Shown here in pieces: positions 19,950 through 27,757 of a stretch of DNA of 64,000 nucleotides. Numbering within the stretch: position 1 is the first letter of the stretch; every line of letters starts with the position of its first letter. The DNA is taken from the NCBI RefSeq assembly GCF_002157835.1, contig NZ_CP020809.1:868001-932000 (forward strand), in the 5' to 3' direction. Both the position numbers and the translations under genes were made by a program. The notes beneath the pieces were generated by a model. That model was not told the origin of the DNA, searched no databases, and saw only the letters and a list, made by a program, of their open reading frames with translations. The stretch comes from Mycobacterium dioxanotrophicus. GTDB taxonomy: Bacteria; Actinomycetota; Actinomycetes; Mycobacteriales; Mycobacteriaceae.

Positions 19950-20720
19950 ATGGAAAAACACATCATCGGGCGCGGCGTTCTCGCCGGCGCCCTTGCCGGG
20001 GTGCTCGCCTTCGTCTGGGCCAAGGTATTCCTTGAGCCGATCATCGGCCGGGCCATCGATTTCGAGGAACGCCAGTCGGCCGCACATGAGGCGATGGAAG
20101 CCGCGTCCGGCCACGGCCACAGCCATGGTGAGGGCGTCGAACTGTTTACCCGAGGCGTGCAGTCGAACATCGGCTTGGGGTTCGGGGTGCTGGCCTTCGC
20201 GGTCGCCATGGGCGCGCTGTTCGCTGTGGTGTTCTGCGTGGCCTACAACCGCGTCAACGGCCTGTCTGTGCGTGCGTTGTCGGCGTTGATCGCAGGCGCG
20301 ATGCTGATCGCACTGTGGGTGGTACCTGCGCTGAAGTACCCGCCCAACCCTCCGGCGACCAGCTTGGAGGAGACCATCACCCAGCGCGGGCTGCTCTACC
20401 TGCTGATGGTCGGGTTGTCGGCGCTGCTGATGGTCGCGGCGGTCTATCTCGGTAGTCAGTTGGCGCCCAAGCTCGGTGCCTGGAACGCGGCGCTGGCCGC
20501 CGCCGCGGCCTACATCGTCGCGGTCGGCGTGGTGATGCTGGTGTTGCCGGCCATCCACGAGACGCCGTCCGGTTTCCCGCCCGAAGACGTCTACGAGTTC
20601 CGGCTGTATTCGCTGGGCACACAGGTGGTCATCTGGGCGACGATCGGGTTGGTGTTCGGCGTGCTCGCCACCCGGCTCGTCGAGGGTAGGCGCGTGCAGC
20701 AGGACCGTCTGATCGCGTGA
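19950..20720 (+). CDS. cbtA: CbtA, cobalt transporter subunit
   Basis: 256 residues with about six TM segments. The first TM with GVLAGALAGVLAFVWAKVFLEP and the following FEERQSA and SGHGHSHGEGVELFTRGVQ (His-rich loop, likely metal contact) are the CbtA family landmarks, as is NPPATSLEETITQRGLLYL. Predicted to import cobalt across the inner membrane with CbtB. The riboswitch upstream of cbtB should control both. The stop overlaps the next gene by 4 bases. Confidence 0.9.
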   Translation: MEKHIIGRGVLAGALAGVLAFVWAKVFLEPIIGRAIDFEERQSAAHEAMEAASGHGHSHGEGVELFTRGVQSNIGLGFGVLAFAVAMGALFAVVFCVAYNRVNGLSVRALSALIAGAMLIALWVVPALKYPPNPPATSLEETITQRGLLYLLMVGLSALLMVAAVYLGSQLAPKLGAWNAALAAAAAYIVAVGVVMLVLPAIHETPSGFPPEDVYEFRLYSLGTQVVIWATIGLVFGVLATRLVEGRRVQQDRLIA

Positions 20721-21265
20721 GTGAAGTCGTCCGGCTGTCGCTGGTGTCGCATGCCATGACCGACGCCGTGGCAGCCGGACGTTTCCCCATCGACGAACCA
20801 CTCAATTCCCTGGGCCACCGTCAGGTCGATGCGTCGATCGAGCTCGGCCCGGTGGACCAGGCCTACTGCGGCCCGGAGAAGAGGTCGCGCCAGACCGCGG
20901 AGTTGCTCGGCCTGCGCGCCGAGGTCGAGCCGCTGCTGGCCGATCTGGATTGCGGTCTCTGGCGAGGTGACGTGCTCTCCGGGGTGCGCCCCGCCGAACT
21001 GGCCATCTGGCTCACCGATCCGGGCAAGGCGCCGCACGGCGGGGAAACCGTCGTGGAGTTGATCGCACGGGTACGGCGGTGGATGGATACCGTGACCGCC
21101 AAGCGCGGCAGGCTCGTGGCCGTCACGCACCCGGCGGTGGTCCGCGCCGCCGTCCTCATCGCGTTGGATGCCCCGCCGAAATCGTTCTGGCGCATCGACA
21201 TTGCACCGGTGAGCCGCACGGTGCTGCACTTCCGCGGCCATGCCTGGACGCTGCGCAGCAACTGA
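20717..21265 (+). CDS. Histidine phosphatase-family protein with altered RHG motif
   Basis: 182 residues, phosphoglycerate-mutase-like fold. Catalytic His12 is present, but the hallmark R-H-G reads S-H-A (LSLVSHAMTD). Other landmarks are kept: the SRQTAELL helix, DLDCGLWRGD, HGGETVVELIARV, and the second histidine in AVTHPAVVRA. Translational overlap with cbtA under the B12 riboswitch suggests a role near cobalamin synthesis, for example an alpha-ribazole-5'-phosphate phosphatase (CobC-like) step; this is inference. The missing motif Arg may lower or change activity. Confidence 0.75.
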   Translation: MSEVVRLSLVSHAMTDAVAAGRFPIDEPLNSLGHRQVDASIELGPVDQAYCGPEKRSRQTAELLGLRAEVEPLLADLDCGLWRGDVLSGVRPAELAIWLTDPGKAPHGGETVVELIARVRRWMDTVTAKRGRLVAVTHPAVVRAAVLIALDAPPKSFWRIDIAPVSRTVLHFRGHAWTLRSN

Positions 21266-21266
21266 G

Positions 21267-22595
21267 TCAACCGATGGGCGCCATCGCGAAGGCCCGCTTG
21301 GCGATGGACCACAACCAGCCCGCGGCCGTGGGGCTGCGGAACTGCTGCCAGTTCAACTGGAAGCTCACCACCCAGGGTTGCCCGGTGTGGTCCACGGCGT
21401 ACCAGCTGTAGGTCAGGTCTCCGGGCAGGTTGCCGCCCTTGGCGCCGACGTAGGTCCACTTCGCCGGGTCGAGGTCGATGCCGGGCAGCGCGGACAGGAT
21501 CTGCTTGACGGGGGCCGCCTCGCCGACGGCCGAGGCCTGCAGCGCGGCGTGCACCCGGCAGATGTCCTCGGCACTGGCGAACCATTCCAGGCCGTCGTTG
21601 GACGCCGGCGTGTGGGTGCGCATCGGATCCGGTTCGTAGGGGCGGGAATTGGTCTGCTGCAGCAACTGGACGCGGTCCTTGGGAGAGGCCTGCTTCCACT
21701 GCTCGCGCAGGTTCGGCTCGCCCCAGCCGACCGAGAACACCTCGTGCATGGTCGGGAACGGCGTCATGCTGGCCGGGTCGTGGTGGCCGCCGGTGACCAG
21801 GGCGCGTTCCACCGCGCCGGTGCCCACGCGCCCGATCAAGAGGTCAGTGGCCATGTTGTCGCTCGCCGAGATCATCTGCTGGGCGGCGGTGCGCACGGTG
21901 ATCTGGGCGCCCGGCGGCATCTTGTCCAGCCCCGCCGAACCGAGTTTCTTGCCCTCTTTTGTGATGGTCAGCAGATCGTCCCAGTGCACCGTTCCGGCCT
22001 TGATCGCATCTGAGACGGCAAGCAGCACATAGAGTTTGAAGATCGAGGCCAGTGGCAACGACAGGTCGGTGTTGGTCCCGGCGACTTTCACGCACTTGCC
22101 GTCGGTCACCTTGGCGACCTGGTAGGAGTACCGCGCGCCCGACTTGGTCAGCTCGGTGTCGATGTCCGACCAGGAGTTGATCACCGGTGGGACGAGGTTG
22201 ACGTCGAACCGATCGACCAGCCCGGCGTCGTTGGTGCGCAGCTCGATATCCTGCGCGACGTTGTAGGACGTCAACACGTGCAGCGTGGCCTGGCCCGCGC
22301 CGATGTCCACCGAGGACACCCGGAACGGGCGGTCCCACCAGATCCGGTCCATCTTGGTGCCGACGTCGTCGACCTTCTCGGGGCTGGCGAGCGTGCGCAC
22401 TCCGACCGGGCCGATGGGCCAGTCGGAGTTCAGCATGTCCATGGTCTGCTTGGCCCGCAGACCAGGTGGGGTGTTGGTGTCGATGTGGGCGCCGTAGGAG
22501 AGCTCGGCCGCCGGTGCGGCACCCTGTGAACAACCGGAAGCCAGGGCAGCGGCGAGCGCGACGACAGCCGTCAGGCAGGTCGTCCGCCGTGCCAC
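21267..22595 (-). CDS. lpqF: LpqF-like lipoprotein with serine hydrolase (beta-lactamase-like) fold
   Basis: About 442 residues. A lipoprotein signal (TCLTAVVALAAALASGC) is cleaved before Cys, so the protein is anchored at the outer face of the membrane. The C-terminal two thirds look like a class A beta-lactamase/serine hydrolase: LPLASIFKLYVLLAV carries the S-x-x-K motif, ISASDNMATDLLIGRVG the S-D-N motif, and GAKGGNLPGDLTYSWYAV resembles the K-[ST]-G region. The ~130-residue N-terminal part is an ORF-specific lipoprotein domain. GTG 22595 is chosen because it gives the lipoprotein signal directly; the ATG at 22694 adds a basic, unlikely N-terminus overlapping mhuD. Neighbour of mhuD, as in M. 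tuberculosis. Confidence 0.85.
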   Translation of the reverse strand: MARRTTCLTAVVALAAALASGCSQGAAPAAELSYGAHIDTNTPPGLRAKQTMDMLNSDWPIGPVGVRTLASPEKVDDVGTKMDRIWWDRPFRVSSVDIGAGQATLHVLTSYNVAQDIELRTNDAGLVDRFDVNLVPPVINSWSDIDTELTKSGARYSYQVAKVTDGKCVKVAGTNTDLSLPLASIFKLYVLLAVSDAIKAGTVHWDDLLTITKEGKKLGSAGLDKMPPGAQITVRTAAQQMISASDNMATDLLIGRVGTGAVERALVTGGHHDPASMTPFPTMHEVFSVGWGEPNLREQWKQASPKDRVQLLQQTNSRPYEPDPMRTHTPASNDGLEWFASAEDICRVHAALQASAVGEAAPVKQILSALPGIDLDPAKWTYVGAKGGNLPGDLTYSWYAVDHTGQPWVVSFQLNWQQFRSPTAAGWLWSIAKRAFAMAPIG

Positions 22596-22605
22596 CCCGC
22601 TCCGG

Positions 22606-22923
22606 CTATGCCTGAGCGCCGGGCCCCGCAACGTCCAACACAACCTCGAACTCCAGCAGCGACGCCCCGGTTGCCACGGGGTTCTTGTGTTCACCCTTGT
22701 GGGCCTCGACGGCCGGGCCCTGTGCCCACGCCTGGAACGCCTCTTCGGTTTCCCACTGCGTCACGACGAAGTAGCGGTTCTCGCCCTTGACCGGACGCAG
22801 CAGCTGGAACCCCAGGAATCCCGGCTGGTTGTCTACGGCGTGTGCACGGTGCGCGAACCGCTTCTCCAGTTCCGGGCCTGCGTTGGGCGGGACCTCGATG
22901 GCGTTGATTTTCACGACGGGCAT
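22606..22923 (-). CDS. mhuD: Heme-degrading monooxygenase MhuD
   Basis: 105 residues, a ferredoxin-like alpha+beta barrel of the IsdG/antibiotic-biosynthesis-monooxygenase family. MhuD from M. tuberculosis opens heme to mycobilin and releases iron. The functionally important residues are all present at the expected numbers: Asn7, Arg26, Trp66 and heme ligand His75 (FQAWAQGPAVEAHKG). ATG 22923 (MPVVKINAIEV). A 39-bp gap separates it from a divergent hydrolase; no clear IdeR box was seen in it. lpqF begins 10 bp downstream on the same strand. Confidence 0.95.
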   Translation of the reverse strand: MPVVKINAIEVPPNAGPELEKRFAHRAHAVDNQPGFLGFQLLRPVKGENRYFVVTQWETEEAFQAWAQGPAVEAHKGEHKNPVATGASLLEFEVVLDVAGPGAQA

Positions 22924-22962
22924 GGGAATCAGGCTACCGCGACCGCGCGGCAAGATAACGGC

Positions 22963-23724
22963 ATGGTCACAGAACTCCTCGCCCACCATGGTGGTCGCGG
23001 TGCACCGATCGTGCTGGTGCACGGACTGATGGGCCGCGGCAGCACGTGGACCCGGCAAGTTCCGTGGCTTACCGCCTTGGGCGCGGTGTACACCTACGAC
23101 GCGCCATGGCACCGCGGCCGCGATGTGCCCGACCCGTTCCCGATCAGCACCGAGCGCTTCGTCGCCGATCTTGCCGACGCGGTCGCGGAACTGGGTGAGC
23201 CCGCGCGCCTGATCGGTCATTCGATGGGCGGGCTGCATTCGTGGTGCCTGGCCGCGGCCAGACCGGAGTTGGTGACGGCGGTTGTGGTCGAGGACATGGC
23301 ACCGGATTTTCTCGGGCGCACCACCGGGCCGTGGGAGCCGTGGGTGCATGCATTGCCGGTCGAATACGGTTCGGCGCAGGAGGTCTACCAGGAGTTCGGC
23401 CCGGTGGCCGGTCGCTACTTCCTGGAGGCGTTCGACCGCACCGCCACCGGTTGGCGTCTGCACGGCCGGCCGCAGTGGTGGCTCGACATCGCCGCCGAGT
23501 GGGGGACGAGGGACTACTGGCAGCAGTGGCGCGCGGTGCGGGTGCCTGCCCTGCTGCTTGAGGCGGGGACTTCGGTGGCCCCTCCCGGACAGATGCGGAC
23601 GATGGCCGAGATCGGTTACCGGACAACGTATCTGCATGTTCCTGAGGCGGGGCACCTGATTCATGACGAGCAGCCGCAGGTCTACCGCGACGCCGTGGAG
23701 AAGTTCCTAGCGTCGCTCGCCTAG
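22963..23724 (+). CDS. Alpha/beta hydrolase
   Basis: 253 residues. Oxyanion region APIVLVHGLMGRGSTW, nucleophile elbow IGHSMGGLHSW (G-x-S-x-G, Ser catalytic), acid near LLLEAGTSVAPP, and catalytic His in VPEAGHLIHDEQPQ. The substrate is unknown. ATG 22963 (MVTELLAHHGGRG) is used; the frame is open further upstream, but that part is antisense to mhuD. Divergent from mhuD and convergent with a small membrane protein whose 3' end overlaps it by 18 bp. Confidence 0.85.
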   Translation: MVTELLAHHGGRGAPIVLVHGLMGRGSTWTRQVPWLTALGAVYTYDAPWHRGRDVPDPFPISTERFVADLADAVAELGEPARLIGHSMGGLHSWCLAAARPELVTAVVVEDMAPDFLGRTTGPWEPWVHALPVEYGSAQEVYQEFGPVAGRYFLEAFDRTATGWRLHGRPQWWLDIAAEWGTRDYWQQWRAVRVPALLLEAGTSVAPPGQMRTMAEIGYRTTYLHVPEAGHLIHDEQPQVYRDAVEKFLASLA

Positions 23725-23955
23725 GGCGCCTGCGGTCGGCCAGGCCGGGTTCTGCTCGAAGCGGGTGCGCACCGCATCGAGATCGTGCTCGGCCCGATTC
23801 GCGTCGTAGTCCGCCAGCCAACCCGCGAGCGGCGCATAGGTGCGGAACTGGTCGAGGTGGATGCGCAGGATGCCGCTGCGGTGCGCTGCCCAGCTCAGGG
23901 CGGCAGCGACCAGGAACGGCGAGGCCATGATCAGGAGGGCGAGTGCATAGGTCAT
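23707..23955 (-). CDS. Small membrane protein, 82 aa, unknown function
   Basis: One N-terminal TM segment (residues 3-24, YALALLIMASPFLVAAALSW), then a polar tail with FRTYAPLAGWLADYDANRAEHDLDAVRTRFEQNP. The RTRFEQNPAWPT ending resembles small membrane proteins found across mycobacteria. ATG 23955. Its 3' end overlaps the convergent hydrolase by 18 bp. Its start lies in one arm of a 10-bp inverted repeat whose other arm holds the start of the divergent GlxA-type regulator. Confidence 0.65.
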   Translation of the reverse strand: MTYALALLIMASPFLVAAALSWAAHRSGILRIHLDQFRTYAPLAGWLADYDANRAEHDLDAVRTRFEQNPAWPTAGALGERR

Positions 23956-24030
23956 GGCAGTAATTCTTGTTAGGTCAATATCCGGCCAACAAGTGGCAGC
24001 ACTGACACCTTTCGGTAAGATACTGCCATG
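23953..24030. promoter_or_regulatory. Divergent promoter with inverted repeats enclosing both start codons
   Basis: catggcagta (23953-23962) and tactgccatg (24021-24030) are perfect inverted copies, and each contains the start codon of the gene it faces. Inside, ttgttagg and gccaacaa form a weaker dyad (6 of 8). The arrangement suggests a shared regulatory region, perhaps bound by the adjacent AraC-type regulator. Confidence 0.5.
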
Positions 24031-25020
24031 ATCAGAAGCGTCTCCGCGCTGGTGCTCGACGGCCTCGCGGTTTTCGAGTTCGGGGTGATCTGTGAGGTTT
24101 TCGGGATCGACCGCTCGGCCGACGGGGTACCCAACTTCGACTTCAAGGTGTGCGGCCCCGAGCCCGGTAAGCCGGTGCGGACCTCGATCGGCGCCACGCT
24201 CACACCCGACCACGGCCTCGATGCCCTGATCGGTGCCGACCTGGTGGCGATCCCGGCGATCGCAGGCACCGATTACCTGCCAGAAGCGCTGGCCGCGGTG
24301 CGCACCGCCGCCGATGCCGGATCGATCATCCTGACCGTGTGCTCCGGAGCCTTCCTGGCCGGCGCGGCCGGATTGCTCGACGGACGGCCGTGCACCACGC
24401 ACTGGATGCACGCCGACGAGCTGGCCCGGATGTATCCGACCGCACGCGTCGACCGCAATGTGCTGTTCGTGGACGACGGCAACCTGATCACCAGCGCCGG
24501 CACGGCCGCGGGTATCGACGCCTGCCTGCACCTCGTGCGGCGGGAACTCGGCAGCGAGGTGACCAACAAGATCGCCCGCCGCATGGTGGTCCCGCCGCAG
24601 CGCGACGGCGGCCAGCGCCAGTTCATCGACCAGCCGATCCCGGTGCGATGTTCGGATGGCTTTGCCCCACATCTGGATTGGATCATCGGCAACCTGGACA
24701 AGCCGCACACCGTCGGCACCCTGGCCAAGCGGGCGGCGATGTCGACGCGGACCTTCGCGCGACGCTTCGTCGAGGAGACCGGCACCACGCCGATGCAGTG
24801 GATCACCGATCAGCGGGTGCTGTACGCGCGCCGCTTGCTCGAGGAGACCGACCTCGACATCGACTGGATCGCAGGGCAGGCCGGGTTCGGCACCGCGACG
24901 TTGCTACGGCACCACTTCCGCCGCGTCATCGGGGTGACGCCGTCGGACTACCGTCGCAGATTTGCTTGCGGCACAGGGGAATCCGTTTGCGACGACGGCG
25001 AAGCCGTCGCCTCGGCCTAG
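24028..25020 (+). CDS. GlxA-type transcriptional regulator (DJ-1/PfpI domain + AraC HTH)
   Basis: 330 residues. N-terminal class I glutamine-amidotransferase-like (DJ-1/PfpI) domain, about 1-190, with the nucleophile-elbow region ILTVCSGAFLAGAAGLLDG; C-terminal AraC-type DNA-binding domain (about 215-315) with TLAKRAAMSTRTFARRFVEE and the second HTH ending FGTATLLRHHFRRVIGVTPSDYRRRF. Predicted cytoplasmic activator or repressor of nearby genes; the inducer is unknown. ATG 24028. The next gene is convergent and overlaps by 4 bp. Confidence 0.88.
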   Translation: MIRSVSALVLDGLAVFEFGVICEVFGIDRSADGVPNFDFKVCGPEPGKPVRTSIGATLTPDHGLDALIGADLVAIPAIAGTDYLPEALAAVRTAADAGSIILTVCSGAFLAGAAGLLDGRPCTTHWMHADELARMYPTARVDRNVLFVDDGNLITSAGTAAGIDACLHLVRRELGSEVTNKIARRMVVPPQRDGGQRQFIDQPIPVRCSDGFAPHLDWIIGNLDKPHTVGTLAKRAAMSTRTFARRFVEETGTTPMQWITDQRVLYARRLLEETDLDIDWIAGQAGFGTATLLRHHFRRVIGVTPSDYRRRFACGTGESVCDDGEAVASA

Positions 25021-25310
25021 CCGTCGGGCTGGCACGACACATTGACGTAGACGGTGGTGTGCTGCGACGGGTCGATGCGGTGTCCGGTGTCGTTGATGTT
25101 GGAGTCGGCCAGGCCGTGCACTCCCGTCACCTTGCACAGCGAAAGGCTGGTCTTGGCATTGGAATTCACCTGGACGTGATAGCCCCGGCTTTCCAACTCG
25201 CGCACGGTGTCCTCGGCCGATCCGGTGCCGCTGGGCGCGGCCGCCGCCGGGGCCGCCAGTCCCAACGCGAGAAACGTTGTCGTACAGAGCAGTAGCGTCA
25301 GTTTCGGCAT
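25017..25310 (-). CDS. Small secreted protein, unknown function
   Basis: 97 residues. Sec signal peptide (LTLLLCTTTFLALGLAAPAAAA) with predicted cleavage after AAA, leaving a mature protein of about 72 residues with two cysteines (SLCKV and VSCQP) that could form a disulfide. The region TVRELESRGYHVQVNSN resembles small exported mycobacterial proteins whose role is not known. Ends 4 bp inside the regulator gene on the other strand. Confidence 0.7.
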   Translation of the reverse strand: MPKLTLLLCTTTFLALGLAAPAAAAPSGTGSAEDTVRELESRGYHVQVNSNAKTSLSLCKVTGVHGLADSNINDTGHRIDPSQHTTVYVNVSCQPDG

Positions 25311-25371
25311 GTCTCCGTTGTATGTGCCGAAGCGGCGTCATGGGGACCCCCGACGGGTATTCAGGCCATCC

Positions 25372-26247
25372 TCATGTATTTTCGCCCTCGCCGGCCAACG
25401 CGAAGCGGCCGTCGGGTGTCTGTTCCACCAGGCCGTCGACCAGCAGCGAGTCCAGGGCTCGGTCACGCTGGGCGGTGTCGGTGAGCCAGGCCACGTCGAG
25501 CTGTGCCCTGGTGACGGGAAAACTGTTGGTGCGTAAGACATCCAATAGCCTGCCGCGGGCCTGGCGGTCAGTTCCCGCGTACCGCTGCACCTTGCGGGCC
25601 GGTCCCGTGGGCGCCGGGTAACCCGCCGTGCGCCACAGGCACGAACTCAGCGGGCAGATCCCGCACCGCGGGGTCCGCGAGGTGCACACCGTCGCGCCGA
25701 GTTCCATCAGCGCGGCCGAGAACACCGGTGCCGCATCGGAGTCGGGGAGCAGCGCGGACACGTCGTCCAGGTCGCGCACGCTCGCCGGAGAATCGGCCCG
25801 GCCGTGCACCGCGCGCGCCACCACCCGGCGCACGTTGGTGTCCACCACAGGCACCCTGGCCGCATACGCGAAACACGCGACCGCCCGCGCGGTGTAGGCC
25901 CCGACACCCGGCAGCGTCAGCAGTGTCTCGACGTCGGCGGGCACCACATCACCGTGCTCGGCGGCGATCGTGACGGCGCACTCGTGCAGGCGCTTGGCCC
26001 GGCGCGGGTATCCGAGCTTGCCCCACGCCCGCAGCACCTCGCCGACACCGGCCGCCGCAGTCGCCGACGGCGTGGGCCACCGCGCGATCCAGTCCAGCCA
26101 GATCGGCTCGACCCGGGCCACCGGCGTCTGTTGCAGCATGAACTCACTGACCAGGATCTGCCAGGCCGTGACGCCGGGCCTGCGCCACGGCAGGTCGCGC
26201 TGGAATTCCCGGTACCACCCGGTCAGCTCGTCGGAATCGATGCTCAT
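25372..26247 (-). CDS. mutY: A/G-specific adenine glycosylase
   Basis: 291 residues. Removes adenine mispaired with 8-oxoguanine. Helix-hairpin-helix LPGVGAYTARAVACFAY with the catalytic Asp in VPVVDTNVRRV, and the catalytic Glu in SEFMLQQTPVARV. The iron-sulfur cluster cysteines read C-x6-C-x2-C-x4-C (CTSRTPRCGICPLSSC), one residue shorter in the last spacer than in E. coli MutY. A C-terminal MutT-like recognition domain is not evident, which limits the length. ATG 26247 (MSIDSDELTGWYREF) matches homologues; 44 more upstream codons are open but not conserved. Divergent from the carbonic anhydrase gene. Confidence 0.93.
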   Translation of the reverse strand: MSIDSDELTGWYREFQRDLPWRRPGVTAWQILVSEFMLQQTPVARVEPIWLDWIARWPTPSATAAAGVGEVLRAWGKLGYPRRAKRLHECAVTIAAEHGDVVPADVETLLTLPGVGAYTARAVACFAYAARVPVVDTNVRRVVARAVHGRADSPASVRDLDDVSALLPDSDAAPVFSAALMELGATVCTSRTPRCGICPLSSCLWRTAGYPAPTGPARKVQRYAGTDRQARGRLLDVLRTNSFPVTRAQLDVAWLTDTAQRDRALDSLLVDGLVEQTPDGRFALAGEGENT

Positions 26248-26284
26248 CAGGGCATCAGGCGTCCAGAGCGATAGGCTGACCGCC

Positions 26285-26905
26285 ATGCCCAATTCGAACC
26301 CGGTGTCGGCGTGGAAGGCACTCAAGGACGGTAACGCGCGCTTCGTCGCGGGCGAGCCGCAGCATCCGAGCCAGGACATCGCTCGGCGCGCCAGACTGAC
26401 ACACGGTCAGAAGCCCACCGCGGTGGTGTTCGGGTGTGGCGACAGCCGTGTCGCCGCCGAGTTGCTGTTCGACCAGGGTCTGGGCGATATGTTCGTCGTG
26501 CGCACGGCGGGCCACGTGATCGACAACGCGGTGCTCGGCTCCATCGAATACGCCGTCTCGATCCTGGGCGTGCCGCTGATCGTGGTGCTGGGGCACGACA
26601 GCTGCGGTGCGGTCCAGGCCGCCATCAACGCGCTTGATGACGGACAGGTGCCCGGCGGGTACGTGCGCGACATCGTCGAGCGGGTGACGCCGTCGATCCT
26701 GATGGGTCGCCACGCTGGGCTCGAGCGGGTCGACGAGTTCGAGGCCCATCACGTCAAGGAAACCGTCAACCAGCTGCAGATGCGCTCAGCGGCCATCGCC
26801 CAGGGCATCGCGGCGGGCACCCAGGCCATCGTCGGCGCGACCTACCACCTGTCCGACGGCCGGGTCGAGTTGCGCCATCACGTGGGCGACATCGGTCACG
26901 CCTGA
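26285..26905 (+). CDS. Beta-carbonic anhydrase
   Basis: 206 residues. Interconverts CO2 and bicarbonate. Zinc ligands Cys and Asp in FGCGDSRVAAE, and His and Cys in LGHDSCGAVQAA, the beta-class signature. It resembles the M. tuberculosis enzyme encoded by Rv3588c, which is also next to mutY. ATG 26285. The divergent gap to mutY is only 37 bp. The longer open frame from 25970 overlaps mutY antisense and is not used. Confidence 0.93.
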   Translation: MPNSNPVSAWKALKDGNARFVAGEPQHPSQDIARRARLTHGQKPTAVVFGCGDSRVAAELLFDQGLGDMFVVRTAGHVIDNAVLGSIEYAVSILGVPLIVVLGHDSCGAVQAAINALDDGQVPGGYVRDIVERVTPSILMGRHAGLERVDEFEAHHVKETVNQLQMRSAAIAQGIAAGTQAIVGATYHLSDGRVELRHHVGDIGHA

Positions 26906-26967
26906 CGACAAGCCCGTCGGCGACACGCCGGGCCGCCTCGGGCAACTGGGGATGACCTGGGCTTACC

Positions 26968-27750
26968 GTGAAGGTCGTGTTGGATCTGGAACCACGGGGC
27001 CCCCTGCCTGCGGAGATTTACCGGCGGCGCCGAGCGCTGGCGATCGGGATCGGGGTGGTCGTCGTCGCGGTGGTCGTCGCGATCATCGCTGTCGTGGTGA
27101 GCAACAGCTCAGGTGCCGAATCCAAGTCCGCTGAACAGTCGACTCCCACCCCGACCGCTGCCGCGCCGACCCCGCTGCCGGGCGAGAACCCCGAGGTCAA
27201 AACTCCGGTGGTGCCCCCGGCGCAGCACGCTCCGCCGCCGACGGCAACCCCGACCGCGGCGGTGACGCCGCCGCCGGTGCTCAAGGAGGGCGACGACTGC
27301 CCGGATTCGACCCTGGCTGTCAAGGGCATCACCAGCCAGCCGCAGTACGTCGTCGGCGATCAGCCGAAGTTCACCATGGTCGTCACCAACATCGGCCTGG
27401 TGGCCTGCAAGCGTGACGTCGGCGCAGCCGTGTTGGCCGCCTACGTCTACTCGCTGGACAACACTCGCCTGTGGTCCAACCTGGACTGCGCGCCGTCCAA
27501 CGAAACGCTCGTCAAGACCTTCAACCCGGGCGAGCAGGTGACCACCGAGGTGACCTGGACCGGGATGAGCTCCGCACCCCAGTGCCCGCTGCCTCGGCAG
27601 CCGATCGGGCCCGGCACCTACAACCTGATGGTGCAACTGGGCAATCTGAGATCGGCGCCCGTGCCGTTCATCCTCGCGCCCGCGCAGCAGCCGGCACCGC
27701 CGCCGGCCGAGGGTGCCCCGGCCGCCCCGGCACCTGCCCCGGGTAACTGA
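26968..27750 (+). CDS. Single-pass membrane protein with Pro/Thr-rich stalk
   Basis: 260 residues: short cytosolic N-terminus (EPRGPLPAEIYRRRR), TM about 24-46 (IGIGVVVVAVVVAIIAVVV), low-complexity Pro/Thr/Ala linker (about 55-108), then an extracytoplasmic beta-rich domain with paired Cys (EGDDCPDS, LVACKRD, DCAPS, APQCPLP) and a Pro/Ala-rich tail. This is the layout of the Rv3587c-like proteins next to disA. Function unknown; the exported domain may bind a ligand or envelope component. GTG 26968. Convergent with disA, 7 bp apart. Confidence 0.8.
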   Translation: MKVVLDLEPRGPLPAEIYRRRRALAIGIGVVVVAVVVAIIAVVVSNSSGAESKSAEQSTPTPTAAAPTPLPGENPEVKTPVVPPAQHAPPPTATPTAAVTPPPVLKEGDDCPDSTLAVKGITSQPQYVVGDQPKFTMVVTNIGLVACKRDVGAAVLAAYVYSLDNTRLWSNLDCAPSNETLVKTFNPGEQVTTEVTWTGMSSAPQCPLPRQPIGPGTYNLMVQLGNLRSAPVPFILAPAQQPAPPPAEGAPAAPAPAPGN

Positions 27751-27757
27751 GCCGGTT

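Noticed and set aside
22924..22962. IdeR or heme-responsive box in front of mhuD
   Set aside because: No 19-bp TTAGG/CCTAA dyad is present in this 39-bp gap.
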